DNA from: Hyperoplus lanceolatus
Lineage: Eukaryota; Chordata; Actinopteri; Uranoscopiformes; Ammodytidae
Direction: 5' to 3'
Assembly (NCBI GenBank): GCA_026929865.2
Contig: CM049408.1
Location: forward strand, 3,443,501 to 3,507,500
Length of the DNA stretch: 64,000 nt
Notes under the pieces: generated by a model
Database searches by the model: none
What the model was told of the DNA's origin: nothing
The model's input: only the letters and a program-made list of their open reading frames with translations
Position numbers and translations under genes: made by a program
Shown: positions 34,583 to 44,262 of the stretch, one piece after another
Layout: every line of letters starts with the position of its first letter
Position numbering within the stretch: the first letter of the stretch is position 1

Positions 34583-34954
34583 TTGTGTGAACACGTCCTA
34601 GGGGACTGTTCATTTGTGCCAGGAAGCCGACGCTATGTTGATGTCTTATCACACACACCTCTGAAAACTGCAGACGTTTGTGTCCTCGCGGGCTCTGAAC
34701 AGAGCAGACAATGTTTCTCCTCATGTTACTCCCGACATCAACTGTCACCCGCTGCAGTTGATTTTATATACTATCTATGCCCCCAACACAGACGTGACCG
34801 TTAGCAGATTAAAACACGGCATGGGCTAATGTGCTGCTATGTTTGACTGTGCACAGCTACTGATCTTTGGTCAGCCATAATGTTAGAGTGACTGTAGTAC
34901 AGAGCCAGTGGGATGCACAGGGCGGATCATTCTGCATATGCCTTAATTGCGATA

Positions 34955-35021
34955 AAAAAAATTAACGCGTTAATTCCAGAAATTAATCACCCTGCGTTAA
35001 CGCGTTAATTTTGACAGCCCT
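34955..35021. mobile_element. hAT end fragment (GACAGCCCTA terminus)
   Basis: Two AACGCGTTAATT palindromes precede a terminal TTTTGACAGCCCTA. The reverse complement TAGGGCTGTCAAAA is a fish hAT terminus type. No partner end was found. Confidence 0.55.
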
Positions 35022-35083
35022 AATATATATATATAAATATATTATAAAATTTGCAGTTCTACTTCCATTGTATCCAGAAGTTG

Positions 35084-35420
35084 TGTTATGGTAACGATGC
35101 TGAACCCAAGAGCAGACAGAGACGATGTAGGATATATAAAAAAAAGGTATTTATATATGAGGTGGGGAAGCAGGTAGTGGATGAGGAAGCCAGGGGGAGA
35201 CCAAAACTGGGAAGCTGGAGAGCGTGATCCAGATACACAGTAGCGCATGGGACGATCTGGCGCCGACAGCAAGGAATCCAAGGGTTATGAAGGGGAGTTG
35301 ATTGGAGGCGAAGAACAGGTGAGCGTGATTGCAGATGAGGGTCAGGTGTGAAGTGAGACAGACAGGGGGAGTGGCAGACACAGAAGGAAGAAAACACAGC
35401 AGGCTGCTGTGACCACAACA
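35084..35420 (-). mobile_element. Solo LTR-like element, complete, perfect 5-bp duplication
   Basis: Plus-strand ends are TGTTATGGTAAC and GTGACCACAACA, with AGTTG on both sides (35079-35083 and 35421-35425). On the minus strand it starts TGTTGTGG and has a T-rich AATACC region followed by CTTGGGTTCAGCATCG, ending CCATAACA. The TG...CA ends with 5-bp duplication fit an LTR. It matches the general plan of the element at 19912-25882. At 337 bp it holds no internal genes, and the retroelement lineage is unresolved. Confidence 0.75.
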
Positions 35421-35626
35421 AGTTGTTCAAAATCATTACCTGAACAAAACACATTTGTGTCATCTACAAACAACACATAATTTAGCACCTTGGACACTTT
35501 AGAAATATCATTATTGTATAGAATAAATAGTAGGTTAGTTCTAAACAAGTTAAATACCACTGAATTAAATATGTGTTGAAATTCTTAATCTTGCATTGTC
35601 AACATGGTCATTTACATTTAATTTAC

Positions 35627-35704
35627 CTTACAAGTGTTCAGATTCTGGGTTCTCCGTCACACCAAGGTCCAGCAATGTAGCTGTGTTGGTGCAGGCAGCT
35701 GCAT
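35627..35704 (-). pseudogene. Small upstream exon of the Harbinger-type gene (exon 2)
   Basis: The minus strand has acceptor ttgccaaatatactatgtag, then codons DAAACTNTATLLDLGVTENP and ESEHL, and a donor GTAAATTA. The intron end includes ccttatcccctttgccaaat, nearly the same as that before the main exon at 34316, so the exons look duplicated. The protein assignment rests on position only. Confidence 0.4.
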
Positions 35705-35850
35705 CTACATAGTATATTTGGCAAAGGGGATAAGGTTGAGAGAAATAGGTTAGCTCTACACAAGTTTAATACCACTAATGAAGTAAAAAATTAAAAGGGT
35801 CAAAATAATTAATCTAGCAATACCAACATGGACATTAAAATTGTATTTAC

Positions 35851-35909
35851 CTTTCAAGCACTCTGGTTCTGGGAGCTCATCTATGTTGGTGCAGGTAGCT
35901 TGAGCTCCT
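35851..35909 (-). pseudogene. Small upstream exon of the Harbinger-type gene (exon 1)
   Basis: Carries ctacctgcaccaacatag and donor GTAAATAC, homologous to exon 2 (gctgcctgcaccaacacag with GTAAATTA). A tandem duplication of an exon plus intron edge is the simplest explanation. Confidence 0.35.
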
Positions 35910-36281
35910 CTGGACTGCCTATGGGGCTATTATTACACAAATCTGTGCACACACACACAAAACCATTGTCAGACACACAAATCTATTCACACACGCACAA
36001 AACCATTTACACACAAATCTGATTACAGACACACAAAACTCTATACGCACACAGATCTAAATACGCATTTGCAAACGTTTTGATACAATAATAGCCCCAT
36101 AACTGCCTTCTTTCCTCTCTTTTATGAGGTGCCTCAGTCACTGGTTAACCTTTGTCAAAGCCAAGATTGACTGTAGGAGCCCAGTCTTACATCATCAGCA
36201 CCGCCTGAATTAAACACATATCAAAATAGTAGCTTGTAACCCCACACTCTTAACCCTTGTGCCACCCTAACTTTTTTGTTA

Positions 36282-36800
36282 CACAGGAGACCCTGGCGGC
36301 CACAAGAAGCCACTCCCAATTACCTTCCATAAAAACCTTATACAATAATGTTTTTTTTAACTTTTTTTTATAAACCATTTACCCCATTCTTTACATACAT
36401 ATTTAATATTAGTTGATTTTCATTTGCTTTTAATGCTTAAAATAATTGTTTTTGTGTCAAAGTTAGTATTTTTTCCCCCTAAAAACGAAGAAAATTATTT
36501 TTTTCTGATATAATAGATGCAGAGTTGATTTTTTTAAGTGGAATAAGTAGAGTCTACGGCATATGAATGATTTCCACAAAAATGTATTTTGATGCTTGTT
36601 TAGTTTTTGCGCATGCTCAGATGCAAATAAATTGTTACACAGGAGACCCTGGCGGCCACAAGAAGCCACTCCCAATTAACTTCCATAAAAACCTAATACA
36701 ATAATGTTTTTTTTTACTTTTTTTTATAAACCATTTACCCCACTTGAACTCTTTACATACATATTTAATATTCATTGATATTTCATTGTTTTTTTTACCC
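36282..36800. repeat. Tandem duplication, ~354-bp spacing
   Basis: The block ttacacaggagaccctggcg, ccacaagaagccactcccaa, ttccataaaaacct and taaaccatttacccca occurs at 36279-36410 and again at 36634-36765. The two copies differ by few bases, so the duplication is comparatively recent. Confidence 0.8.
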
Positions 36801-37369
36801 TTTTCAGGCTAGTTTTTGTGATGAAATGACACTTTTTCTATATATAAAAATTATAATAGCTGAACCCTTTCCATACAATAGATGCAAGATGGATTTTTTT
36901 GTGTGGATGTTTACGAGATAGGATATATATATATATGCAGCTAAAAGGTGCTATTTTGGGGCTTTCAGGTCAACCCAGTCTCCGGAGAAAAACGTCCTCA
37001 GAGTACTCTTCCGCAAACCCACGATTACGTAGCTCAAACAACGTTTCGACGTTCTGAATCAACGTCCCATTGTAAAGAGTGGACACTGCGCCCGCACCAC
37101 GTGACTTTCAAGTTTTCACTTTCAGCACAGAAGAAAGATGGCGGCAGGCCGTGTAAAAAGCTGAATTTTACGGCCGTTTCTGTATCTTAAGGTTTTTTGA
37201 TAACACTGTTAGCGAGAAATGTGTACTTTATGTTCACAATCTTGATTCAGCGAATGCATATTAGCTTTAGTTTAGATGTTACGCGGATATAGCTCGGTCC
37301 TGCCAGCAAAATGTTCTGAATCTACGTCATACAATGTCGTGAACCGACAATTCACCGTAATGCCCACGC
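36801..37369. other. No gene recognised; YY1-like word
   Basis: Near 37135-37145 the word aagatggcggc matches a YY1-type promoter motif and an ATG, but the frame stops after a few codons. No element ends are seen. Confidence 0.4.
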
Positions 37370-37383
37370 GTTGCCATGGTGAC
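37370..37383. promoter_or_regulatory. X-box-like (RFX-type) site
   Basis: GTTGCCATGGTGAC is a near-perfect X-box. The same preceding word cacgcgttgccat recurs at 37921-37932, where it is followed by a CRE. Confidence 0.4.
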
Positions 37384-37924
37384 ACAAATGTGTCATATAT
37401 TAGCCTACGTAGGCTATCTGATACACACATAAAATACGATTTTTTTCATTCTTCCCAACCCATTTGTATTACCACAGCAGCATGGGGACGTAGCCTAGAT
37501 AATACATTGTGATTTGGGTGTTAAATCTATCTAGGCTACTTTTTTAAATACTCATTTTACGACCTTTTCAAACCCGGAAGTACACAACGATATAGGCTTA
37601 CTGACGCTCGGATGAGTTACATTGTTTTATTGTTGTTTTTAGATATTTGTATAGGCCTATGTAAAATATGTGCTTCTAAGTATTTTTTACATTATATAAT
37701 TATATGCTATCTCCTTAAAGTGCCTTGATGAAAAACGAGTGGTTGTGATCGAGTTGTGTGACATTTTAATGACCAGATTACTTTTACTTTTGACTTTATT
37801 ATTGATGCTTAACTTCTGCATTCTTGTTATTCTTGGGACTTTTTAATTTAATGTCTTGCAAAAAATAAAAACGCTCAGATGACGCTTAATCACCTTAATA
37901 AAGTATTCAAAGCCGAGGGCACGC

Positions 37925-37955
37925 GTTGCCATAACGACGCTGGCGCATGACGTCA
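37925..37955. promoter_or_regulatory. X-box-like site plus perfect CRE
   Basis: GTTGCCATAACGAC (37925-37938) lies 9 bp before a perfect TGACGTCA (37948-37955) in a locally CpG-rich patch. This could be a promoter; see the candidate first exon just downstream. Confidence 0.45.
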
Positions 37956-38132
37956 CCACAAGTAAGCGGCGGACAGGTTTGACAGTGACACAGCTGACAC
38001 GAGACACTGGATTTCAACCACCTTTCTTTGACACTATTCTTAATTTTTATTCATGTTCTTGCAAAGGAAATAGTCAAACCCGAAGCCTCCCAAGTTACAA
38101 TCATTCACATATTAAACTTACCCATATACCTG

Positions 38133-38184
38133 ATGGTCATAGCCTGGCGCCAGACTAAACAGCGCCTCCACGAGTGCCGCCGAG
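38133..38184 (+). CDS. Weak candidate first coding exon
   Basis: ATG with G at +4, then MVIAWRQTKQRLHECRR ending at a donor-like GAG|GTAATG, about 180 bp after the X-box/CRE patch. No second exon was found and an in-frame upstream extension also exists, so this is only a candidate. Confidence 0.2.
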
Positions 38185-39660
38185 GTAATGACACCCATGG
38201 AGTGGGGGTGAACCTCAAGTGAAATTTGTTTTGACATGAAATGTACATTTTAATTCCTAAAATGTCTGATGACAGTGACCATAAAATAATAAAGAACAAG
38301 ATGTATCGCTCATTTAATAAGATGCAATGTGATAACATCCTTCATGTACAGTAGACTAGATGAATGGATCAGGTTTATCCTTTCTGTTACTCTATTTCTT
38401 AACATATTGGTATATCAACTGTATGTTATGATATTGACAGACGCTAAAGGATGTAGGCCTACACTTGCAAACCTTCTGGAAAATAAGGTTGCAACAATCC
38501 TCATCAGAGAGAGTGAGAGGCTGGAGATGATAAGAGGGACTGCTGTGCTTCTCACTGTGAGTCTGGCAACACAATAACGCCCCCTGCTGTCTGACCGATT
38601 CACCCCCCCCACACACACACACACCCCTCTGCTCCAGCCCCCCATCCAGGCTGCTGAGAGCCTGGCTTGGTAGGTGACCCTTAGGGCTCAGCCGCTTTCC
38701 ATGTAGTACGACCAATCACAATAATGAACCCCTGGACCCCTCGACCCCTCTCCTCACCACACAGACTCTCATGAAAAAAAACCTTTGCCAGAGCTGTGCA
38801 TTCCTTTACGGTTTGGCTCAGACAGAAAGAACCACTCCGAACCACATGTGGTTTTGCTTTGCTGAGATCTCTCCACACATTACATTGGATCTTAAAAAAG
38901 TTCACTATGGAGTAATAAATGGCGGGTTGCGCTGCTTATTTGTACACTGCATGATGAAATTACAAGGGCTGTAATTGGTTACTTCCATAATTACGTTAAA
39001 AAGTAATTCATGAGTTGCCCTTAGGGACAGCCAAATGAGATAAACTGCAAGGATAATATGGGTGGAATAAACAAACAGTTATTGTATCTTCCTTGCTGAA
39101 TCCTGTCATTTGAGCTCTATGGAACATTTGTGCAAGCATCAGGCACGGATTGGAATTGGTTATAGGGTGGTGGCATGCTGAAGTTAGCTTGTGTGTGTGT
39201 TGTTGTGCGAGTGAGTGTGTGTGTGTGTGTGTGTTAGGGGGTTGGACACTGGCTAGTGCTATTATTAGAGAGCCACTGGAGGGCAGTGAAAGTACTACGT
39301 GTGGCAGGCAGGATCATCACTGTTCAAGTATGTGCATGTAAGCCCAGTAAACAATCAGCAGGGTGTGAAAGAGAGGTCATGCATCATTCGGTAGAGAAAC
39401 ACAAACATGGAGCTCTGCCTTGTCTGCCCCCCCTTCCCTTGTCTCTCCTTGGGCTCTCCTCTCTGTGCTCTCCGGTGACCTACAGTATACAGTGCACATT
39501 TTAGGAGGATGCATAGCTTTTGGTGGAAATATTCAAAGTGCAACAGAAACGTGAAATTGGCTTTAATCATGTGTTATTGGTGCTGTGATAAAACTGGCCG
39601 AGGCTCATACAGTACATGAGGTGAAAACAAAAAAATGTTATGGCTTGTAACCATAGATAG
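38185..39660. other. No gene recognised; GT microsatellite at 39190-39235
   Basis: Short frames on both strands lack domains. Poly-C/CA tract near 38604-38625; (GT)n at 39208-39233. Confidence 0.5.
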
Positions 39661-40419
39661 TATATACAATGGATGTAGCCGTGGGTGATGGGCATTGCCA
39701 TCTTGTGAGATTTTTACTCCGCCTCACTCCTTGTCGAAAAAGGGCATTGATGTGGCGTTATTGTCCGTCGCCCATCTAGCTGACGTATACCTTCGAGGCG
39801 AAGTGAGGGACAACAGGCAGATAGCTGTCACTCAAGAGACCGCGCCCCTAATTGTTCATACATTTTACCTCCAAAAGAATAAAAACTAGCCTGCTAGAAA
39901 AAAAATCCCTCAGTGTTGTCATCAGGGTGGGAAATTAACTTTTTTGCCCACCTGCCACAGTGGCGGGTGGATGCCAAATTTTACCAGTCACTTTTATTTT
40001 TTACCTGCCACCTTTTTCCAGAAATCAAATTTATAAAAGAAAATGCACTAGCATATTTTGAATTGCTCTAATAGGCCTACATTCTTTTTCATTATTAAAA
40101 TTGGAAATTGGCAAATGGAAATGTACTATATAAGTAAACGTACCTTGCCTTAATGGTGAACAAAACAGACTGACAGTGCCTCTTGTGTGACCGACTATCT
40201 AAAACAAAAGACTGTCTCTAATCAAAATAGAAGTAAACTAGATAAAACATTTGATCAAACACTTAAACTTAAAAAACATCTGTAGTGTGAAATAGTTTCC
40301 ATCTTTTGACATGTTACATTTCTTTAAATTTACATTTATTTATTTCAAGTGCAAACAGATCGTGTTCAGATATCAATTAATTCATAACTCATCTCTCAGT
40401 AAAATAATGAAGTGTCACT

Positions 40420-40928
40420 TTAGTCTTGTTCAGAGTCATCCTCCTCCTCAGATGTTTCACTCTCATCTTCAAGTAGTTGGGTCTTCCTCTTCTTGGCTCC
40501 TCTTTCCATGAAGTCTGGCCTCCTGACGCTGGCCTGATGCCACAGCTGGATGGCTGAGTCTGGATCAAAGTCTTCAATGTTAGGGCTGGTTAGCTGCACT
40601 GTGAGCAGGTCAGATAGTGTGTCCGACCTTAGACCTGACCTCCAGTCACTCTTCACTTGTTTCATCAAATTGAAACCCCGCTCACAGTCTGCTGTGCATG
40701 ATGGAATACAGAGTACTATGTCAACAAGCTGAAGGAAATCAGGGCACTGGCCTCCCAGTCTCTGGTTTATCTCTGGCCAGGTCAGCTGCTCCATGTTCTC
40801 ATGCTGCTGGTACAAACTGCTCTTGAGGAACGTCCACTGGTCTGGAATCAGATCCAAATCGGCCCCAGAGGAAGCCAATTGTGGACCAAAGTGCTTCATA
40901 AGACAATCCACATCTGCATCTCCAAAAT
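40420..40928 (-). pseudogene. ZNF862-like hAT transposase, last exon with dimerisation region
   Basis: Acceptor ccttgtgtgtgtctgcag (good polypyrimidine tract), then FGDADVDCLMKHFGPQL, EINQRLGGQCPDFLQLVDIV, LCIPSCTADCERGFNLMKQV, KSDWRSGLRSDTLSDLLTVQ and an acidic tail ETSEEEDDSEQD before a TAA. The PSCTADCERGFN block matches the hAT C-terminal dimerisation motif. This exon is fully open over 169 codons. It is classed as pseudogene because exon 1 is frameshifted and the 5' end is missing. Confidence 0.8.
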
Positions 40929-41023
40929 CTGCAGACACACACAAGGAAAACAAGGTAGCACATGATAAAGGTTTCAACTTAACGATTTAGAATACATATG
41001 TTGAATGTGCTTAATGCAATAAC

Positions 41024-41256
41024 CTTCACGTGTGTCTGCTTTCGGCCAGCTTGTGATATCCACCAGTTTGGAAGCATGTAGTACTCCAGAGCTGAAGTCA
41101 CAAAATCGTGTCGCCATACTGCTGCAAAATGTGTCTATCAGTTTGTCTTTTTTGGAGTTCACACCAGCCAGGGAGAGGTCCTCTCTGGGTACTGCCAAGG
41201 TAACACCCTCAAAGGTGGCTGGATCTTCTAGGAATGACCTAAGCCTGGGTCCGGGT
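41024..41256 (-). pseudogene. ZNF862-like hAT transposase, exon 3
   Basis: Acceptor tgtgttctaag, then PGPRLRSFLEDPATFEGVTL, VPREDLSLAGVNSKKDKLID, FCSSMATRFCDFSSGVLHAS and LVDITSWPKADTREG, with a weaker donor GTTATT. Open frame. Confidence 0.75.
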
Positions 41257-41335
41257 CTTAGAACACAACAAAGCATAATGTTTTATTCATTATATTTAAA
41301 AATATTCTGCCTCACACACATGCACGCACACCTAC

Positions 41336-41565
41336 CTGTTCTTGTGTTTAGTTAAGACAGCCTGTGTGGCTATCAGGCTGCTCTGAACCTCTGCCACTGT
41401 TATAGATGGCCGTTGCATGGATGCAGACAGGTTGCTGAGGTGGGTCAGGTTGTCATGCAAAAAGCAGCTGAACATCACTACACCTGGATCCTTTGCCGTT
41501 TGGTAGAAATTACGTGCCTTGCTTCTCTGCACAGGATCCACCCCCTCCGAATCTGGTGACCGGAT
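41336..41565 (-). pseudogene. ZNF862-like hAT transposase, exon 2
   Basis: Acceptor gtgtgttgaag, then IRSPDSEGVDPVQRSKARNF, YQTAKDPGVVMFSCFLHDNL, THLSNLSASMQRPSITVAEV and ATQAVLTKHKN, ending at donor CAG|GTAGGT. The frame is open throughout and in phase with exon 3. Confidence 0.75.
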
Positions 41566-41717
41566 CTTCAACACACAATTGCACATTTGAATCAATTTGT
41601 TCAACTTTTCAATTATTGATTATAGGCCTAAGTATTATTATGTTGAGTCAGTTCAGTTTAGTCAAGTAATTTAAACTAAAATGATCATTAGCCTTGCCTT
41701 AGCCTATACTACTGTAC

Positions 41718-42420
41718 CTGCTCAAAATGCTGGATTAGGCCCCTATAGCCTCTGACAAAGTGGTCTAGTGCCCTGAAGAGATGTGCAAGCCACCTGGTAC
41801 CTCCTACTCTAGTTGGAATGAGTGGCTTCATTCCTAACACCTTGAAGCTGTTTTTCAGGTTTGCTCTGTTGAGTGGACTCTTGTGATAGAACACATAGAG
41901 GGAAGACAAGAGAGGTCATCAACTTTTGCACTGGGGCTGCTCTTCACTGCATCCTTAAATGCCAGCTCCAGCCTATGAATATGCAATGGACACCCAGGAT
42001 GTAGGACTTGTCTGTACGTGGTCTGCTGACCACTCCACTTCTGGACCCTGTCATCATTGCTGCTCCATCTGTTGCACAAGCAACAAGTTTTTTTCTGCCA
42101 ACTCTCATCCTCACACACCTCTCTCATCATCCTTATGATGGCAGCTGTGACGTTCTCTGCATTTGGCTTTTCAACAACCTGGATTCCGACAAAGTGCACC
42201 TCAACGTTCCCTGCTTGGCTCACTCTGGTGTACAGAAGCTCTTCCTCCATAACTGCACTGTCAGTTGATCCATCTGACATAATTGCCAGACACTTTGAAT
42301 TCTCAAATCTTATTTTTAAGCTCCATCCGTGCCACCTCAGCAATGTAGTGCATGAAAACTCTGGCTTGCTTCTTGTTCTGGTAAATTTTCCCTATCACCA
42401 GTCCTTTCTGCTCATCCACT
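41718..42420 (-). pseudogene. ZNF862-like hAT transposase, exon 1 of those present
   Basis: Acceptor aactcctttcag, then VDEQKGLVIGKIYQNKKQAR, FMHYIAEVARMELK, an extra A in an A-run (frameshift near 42315), then IRFENSKCLAIMSDGSTDSA, EEELLYTRVSQAGNVEVHFV and NAENVTAAIIRMMREVCED. A second frameshift falls inside the catalytic core (CCLCNRWSSNDD region), then RLELAFKDAVKSSPSAKVDD, a third shift, SSLYVFYHKSPLNRANLKNS and TRVGGTRWLAHLFRALDHF, ending at donor CAG|GTACAG. The GTRW block and the SDGSTD block are typical of the DUF4371/hAT-like core. Three frameshifts make it inactive. Confidence 0.8.
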
Positions 42421-42489
42421 CTGAAAGGAGTTCAAAGGCGTTGGCCTGTGGCTTTAAATCTTGCCGCCGTAAGGATTTAATGGGATACC

Positions 42490-43252
42490 ATATCTCCTTT
42501 CCTTTCGCATATGTTGGTCCGGAGTAACCTATGCTAAAGGAGGGTTAAAGGATGAATCAAGGCTCCTTTCCTATGCCTTCCCTAAGCATTTGGATAATTC
42601 GAATCACCTATCCGCCGAGTACTTCCGGGTCATCTCGATAGGAAAGGAAATTTCCTATGCAAAAAAGACTATTCGGAGAGGCCCGAAGATTTAACTCGGC
42701 TAAAACAAAATACCCCCCCATAAAGATAATAAAGAACTCATAAAAGACCAACATCATAATAGTTATTTTCGTAGCACATAATTTACACCATAAGAAAATA
42801 AAATGACAACTTCACATTTAATGAAGACTACTGGGGGCAGTTCATTTCAACATCAACATAAGTGTAGCCTCTTTTTATTCCACATGTGAATTGGGCTTCA
42901 AGTGTCCTTAAATATTCCCCTTGGCCAAGTCCGATCTAAGTGATTCTCACTCTGTTGGCGACAACCTGATTAAAATCAATATGAAAAAAACGCATGGATC
43001 AAACGAGCGCTTGTTGTAGTCCATTTTCGAAGAATAGTGTAGTTTCACGCTAGTGACTCATGTCAGCAATACTCGCCGTCGCGCAATGGCGTCGGTTAGG
43101 AAAAGTGGAATCGAATTCTTTTGAAACAGTGCTGTCTTTTCCTATGTTCGATGGAAGCACCTCATCTCTCTTTAACCCCGATGACGTTTAGGGGTTAAGG
43201 TATAGGAAAGGAGGCTTATAGGTTAGGAGATTGGACTATTCGGAGAGGCCCC
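42490..43252. mobile_element. DNA-transposon-like repeat, ATTCGGAGAGGCCC ends (copy 1)
   Basis: The word actattcggagaggccc occurs at 42668-42685 and again at 43233-43250. Sequence at 42567-42595 (ggctcctttcctatgccttc) is an inverted match of the right end (gcataggaaaggaggct type, 43200-43220). The body from 42686 on recurs at 63391-63935. The right end GGCCC followed by CAG hints at a GGGCC-type PIF/Harbinger terminus. The left terminus was not resolved; two partial copies may be joined here. Confidence 0.5.
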
Positions 43253-43506
43253 AGGTTAACGTGTAAAAAAAGAGTTGCAGAGTAACTGCCTTTGCAAAGG
43301 AGAGACTGCGCTCTGTGGACTTGACGAGTTACCACAGAAAAGTAGGTGATGGGTCACTTTGGATGCAGGCTGTCGCCGTGCCCACCCAATCAGAAGCTAG
43401 GAAAAGTTTTGATTGGGTGGTTAAGACGCACATTTGGGTGGGCTGAGCCCCTCCCTGCCCCTGGCTGCAGCAGGCTTTGGTTTGAAACCTTTACAGTTAG
43501 AGCTTG

Positions 43507-43972
43507 TCCCAGGCCCTACTCGGGCTTGGCCCCCTAATAATAATAATAATAAAAGTCGCAACAAAAACAATAGGGTTCCCTGCCCCGCAGGGCTTGGGAA
43601 CCGCGTTGCTCTGCAAAACGCGGTCCCAGGCCCTACTCGGGCTTGGCCCCCTAATAAAAGGCCCAGCAAAAACAATAGGGTTCCCTGCCCAGCAGGGCTT
43701 GGGAACCGCGTTGCTCTGCAAAACGCGGTCCCAGGCCCTACTCGGGCTTGGCCCCCTAATAATAAAAGGCCCAGCAAAAACAATAGGGTTCCCTGCCCAG
43801 CAGGGCTTGGGAACCGCGTTGCTCTGCAAAACGCGGTCCCAGGCCCTACTCGGGCTTGGCCCCCTAATAAAAGGCCCAGCAAAAACAATAGGGTTCCCTG
43901 CCCAGCAGGGCTATGGAACTGCGTTGCTCTGCAAAACGCGGTCCCAGGCCCTACTCGGGCTTGGCCCCCTAA
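43507..43972. repeat. Tandem array, 105-bp period, hairpin-forming
   Basis: tcccaggccctactcgggct starts at 43507, 43624, 43729, 43837 and 43942, giving spacings of 117, 105, 108 and 105. The longer spacings come from extra TAA triplets. Each unit holds ccctgcccagcaggg and ccgcgttgctctgcaaaacg hairpins and a CCCCCTAATAA end. All spacings divide by three, so both strands stay open for about 200 codons without being genes. TAA-tailed units suggest a SINE or LINE 3'-end-derived satellite. Confidence 0.9.
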
Positions 43973-44262
43973 TAATTCTGAATCAGCAAAAAATTGCAAT
44001 TGGCAGGTTAGATTCTTTTGTCTAAATTGCAATCAGAGCACCCCTATTAATTTTTCTATAATTATTACTGCACACACTAGGATATAATATTAATTGAGAA
44101 TCTCAAATGAGACCAAGATAATTAGAGCGAAATGCAATGGTTAAGGTTATGCAAGTTTTCGATCATACTTTGTGTGCTACCAAATTCATTTTTGTGCTAC
44201 TGAATTTTTTTGCTTGCTAGCACCAGTGCTACCACTTGAAAAAAAATAAGCGTACAGCCCTG
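43973..44262 (+). mobile_element. hAT-like element, right-half fragment (copy 4)
   Basis: Collinear with 3110-3417, ending GCGTACAGCCCTG. Its left part is replaced by the tandem array: the joint is at aataattctgaatcagc, a word also present inside the other copies. Confidence 0.8.

Larger units (their letters stand above)
39923..42420 (-). mobile_element. hAT transposon with ZNF862-like transposase, 5' truncated
   Basis: One terminus, CAGGGTGGGAAATTAAC, starts at 39923 after gttgtcat. The body encodes, on the minus strand, a spliced transposase (four exons, 40420-42420). The opposite terminus is not found; beyond 42420 sequence of another repeat family appears, so the 5' part is lost. The CAGGGTGGGAAATT terminus together with an intron-containing ZNF862-like protein is a combination known from fish hAT elements. 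Confidence 0.75.

Noticed and set aside
43421..44087. Reading frames of about 200 codons on both strands (GPGTAFCRATRF-type and VPGPTRAWPPN-type repeats)
   Set aside because: They are produced by a tandem repeat whose spacings are all multiples of three. Identical openness on both strands and no domain point to satellite, not protein.
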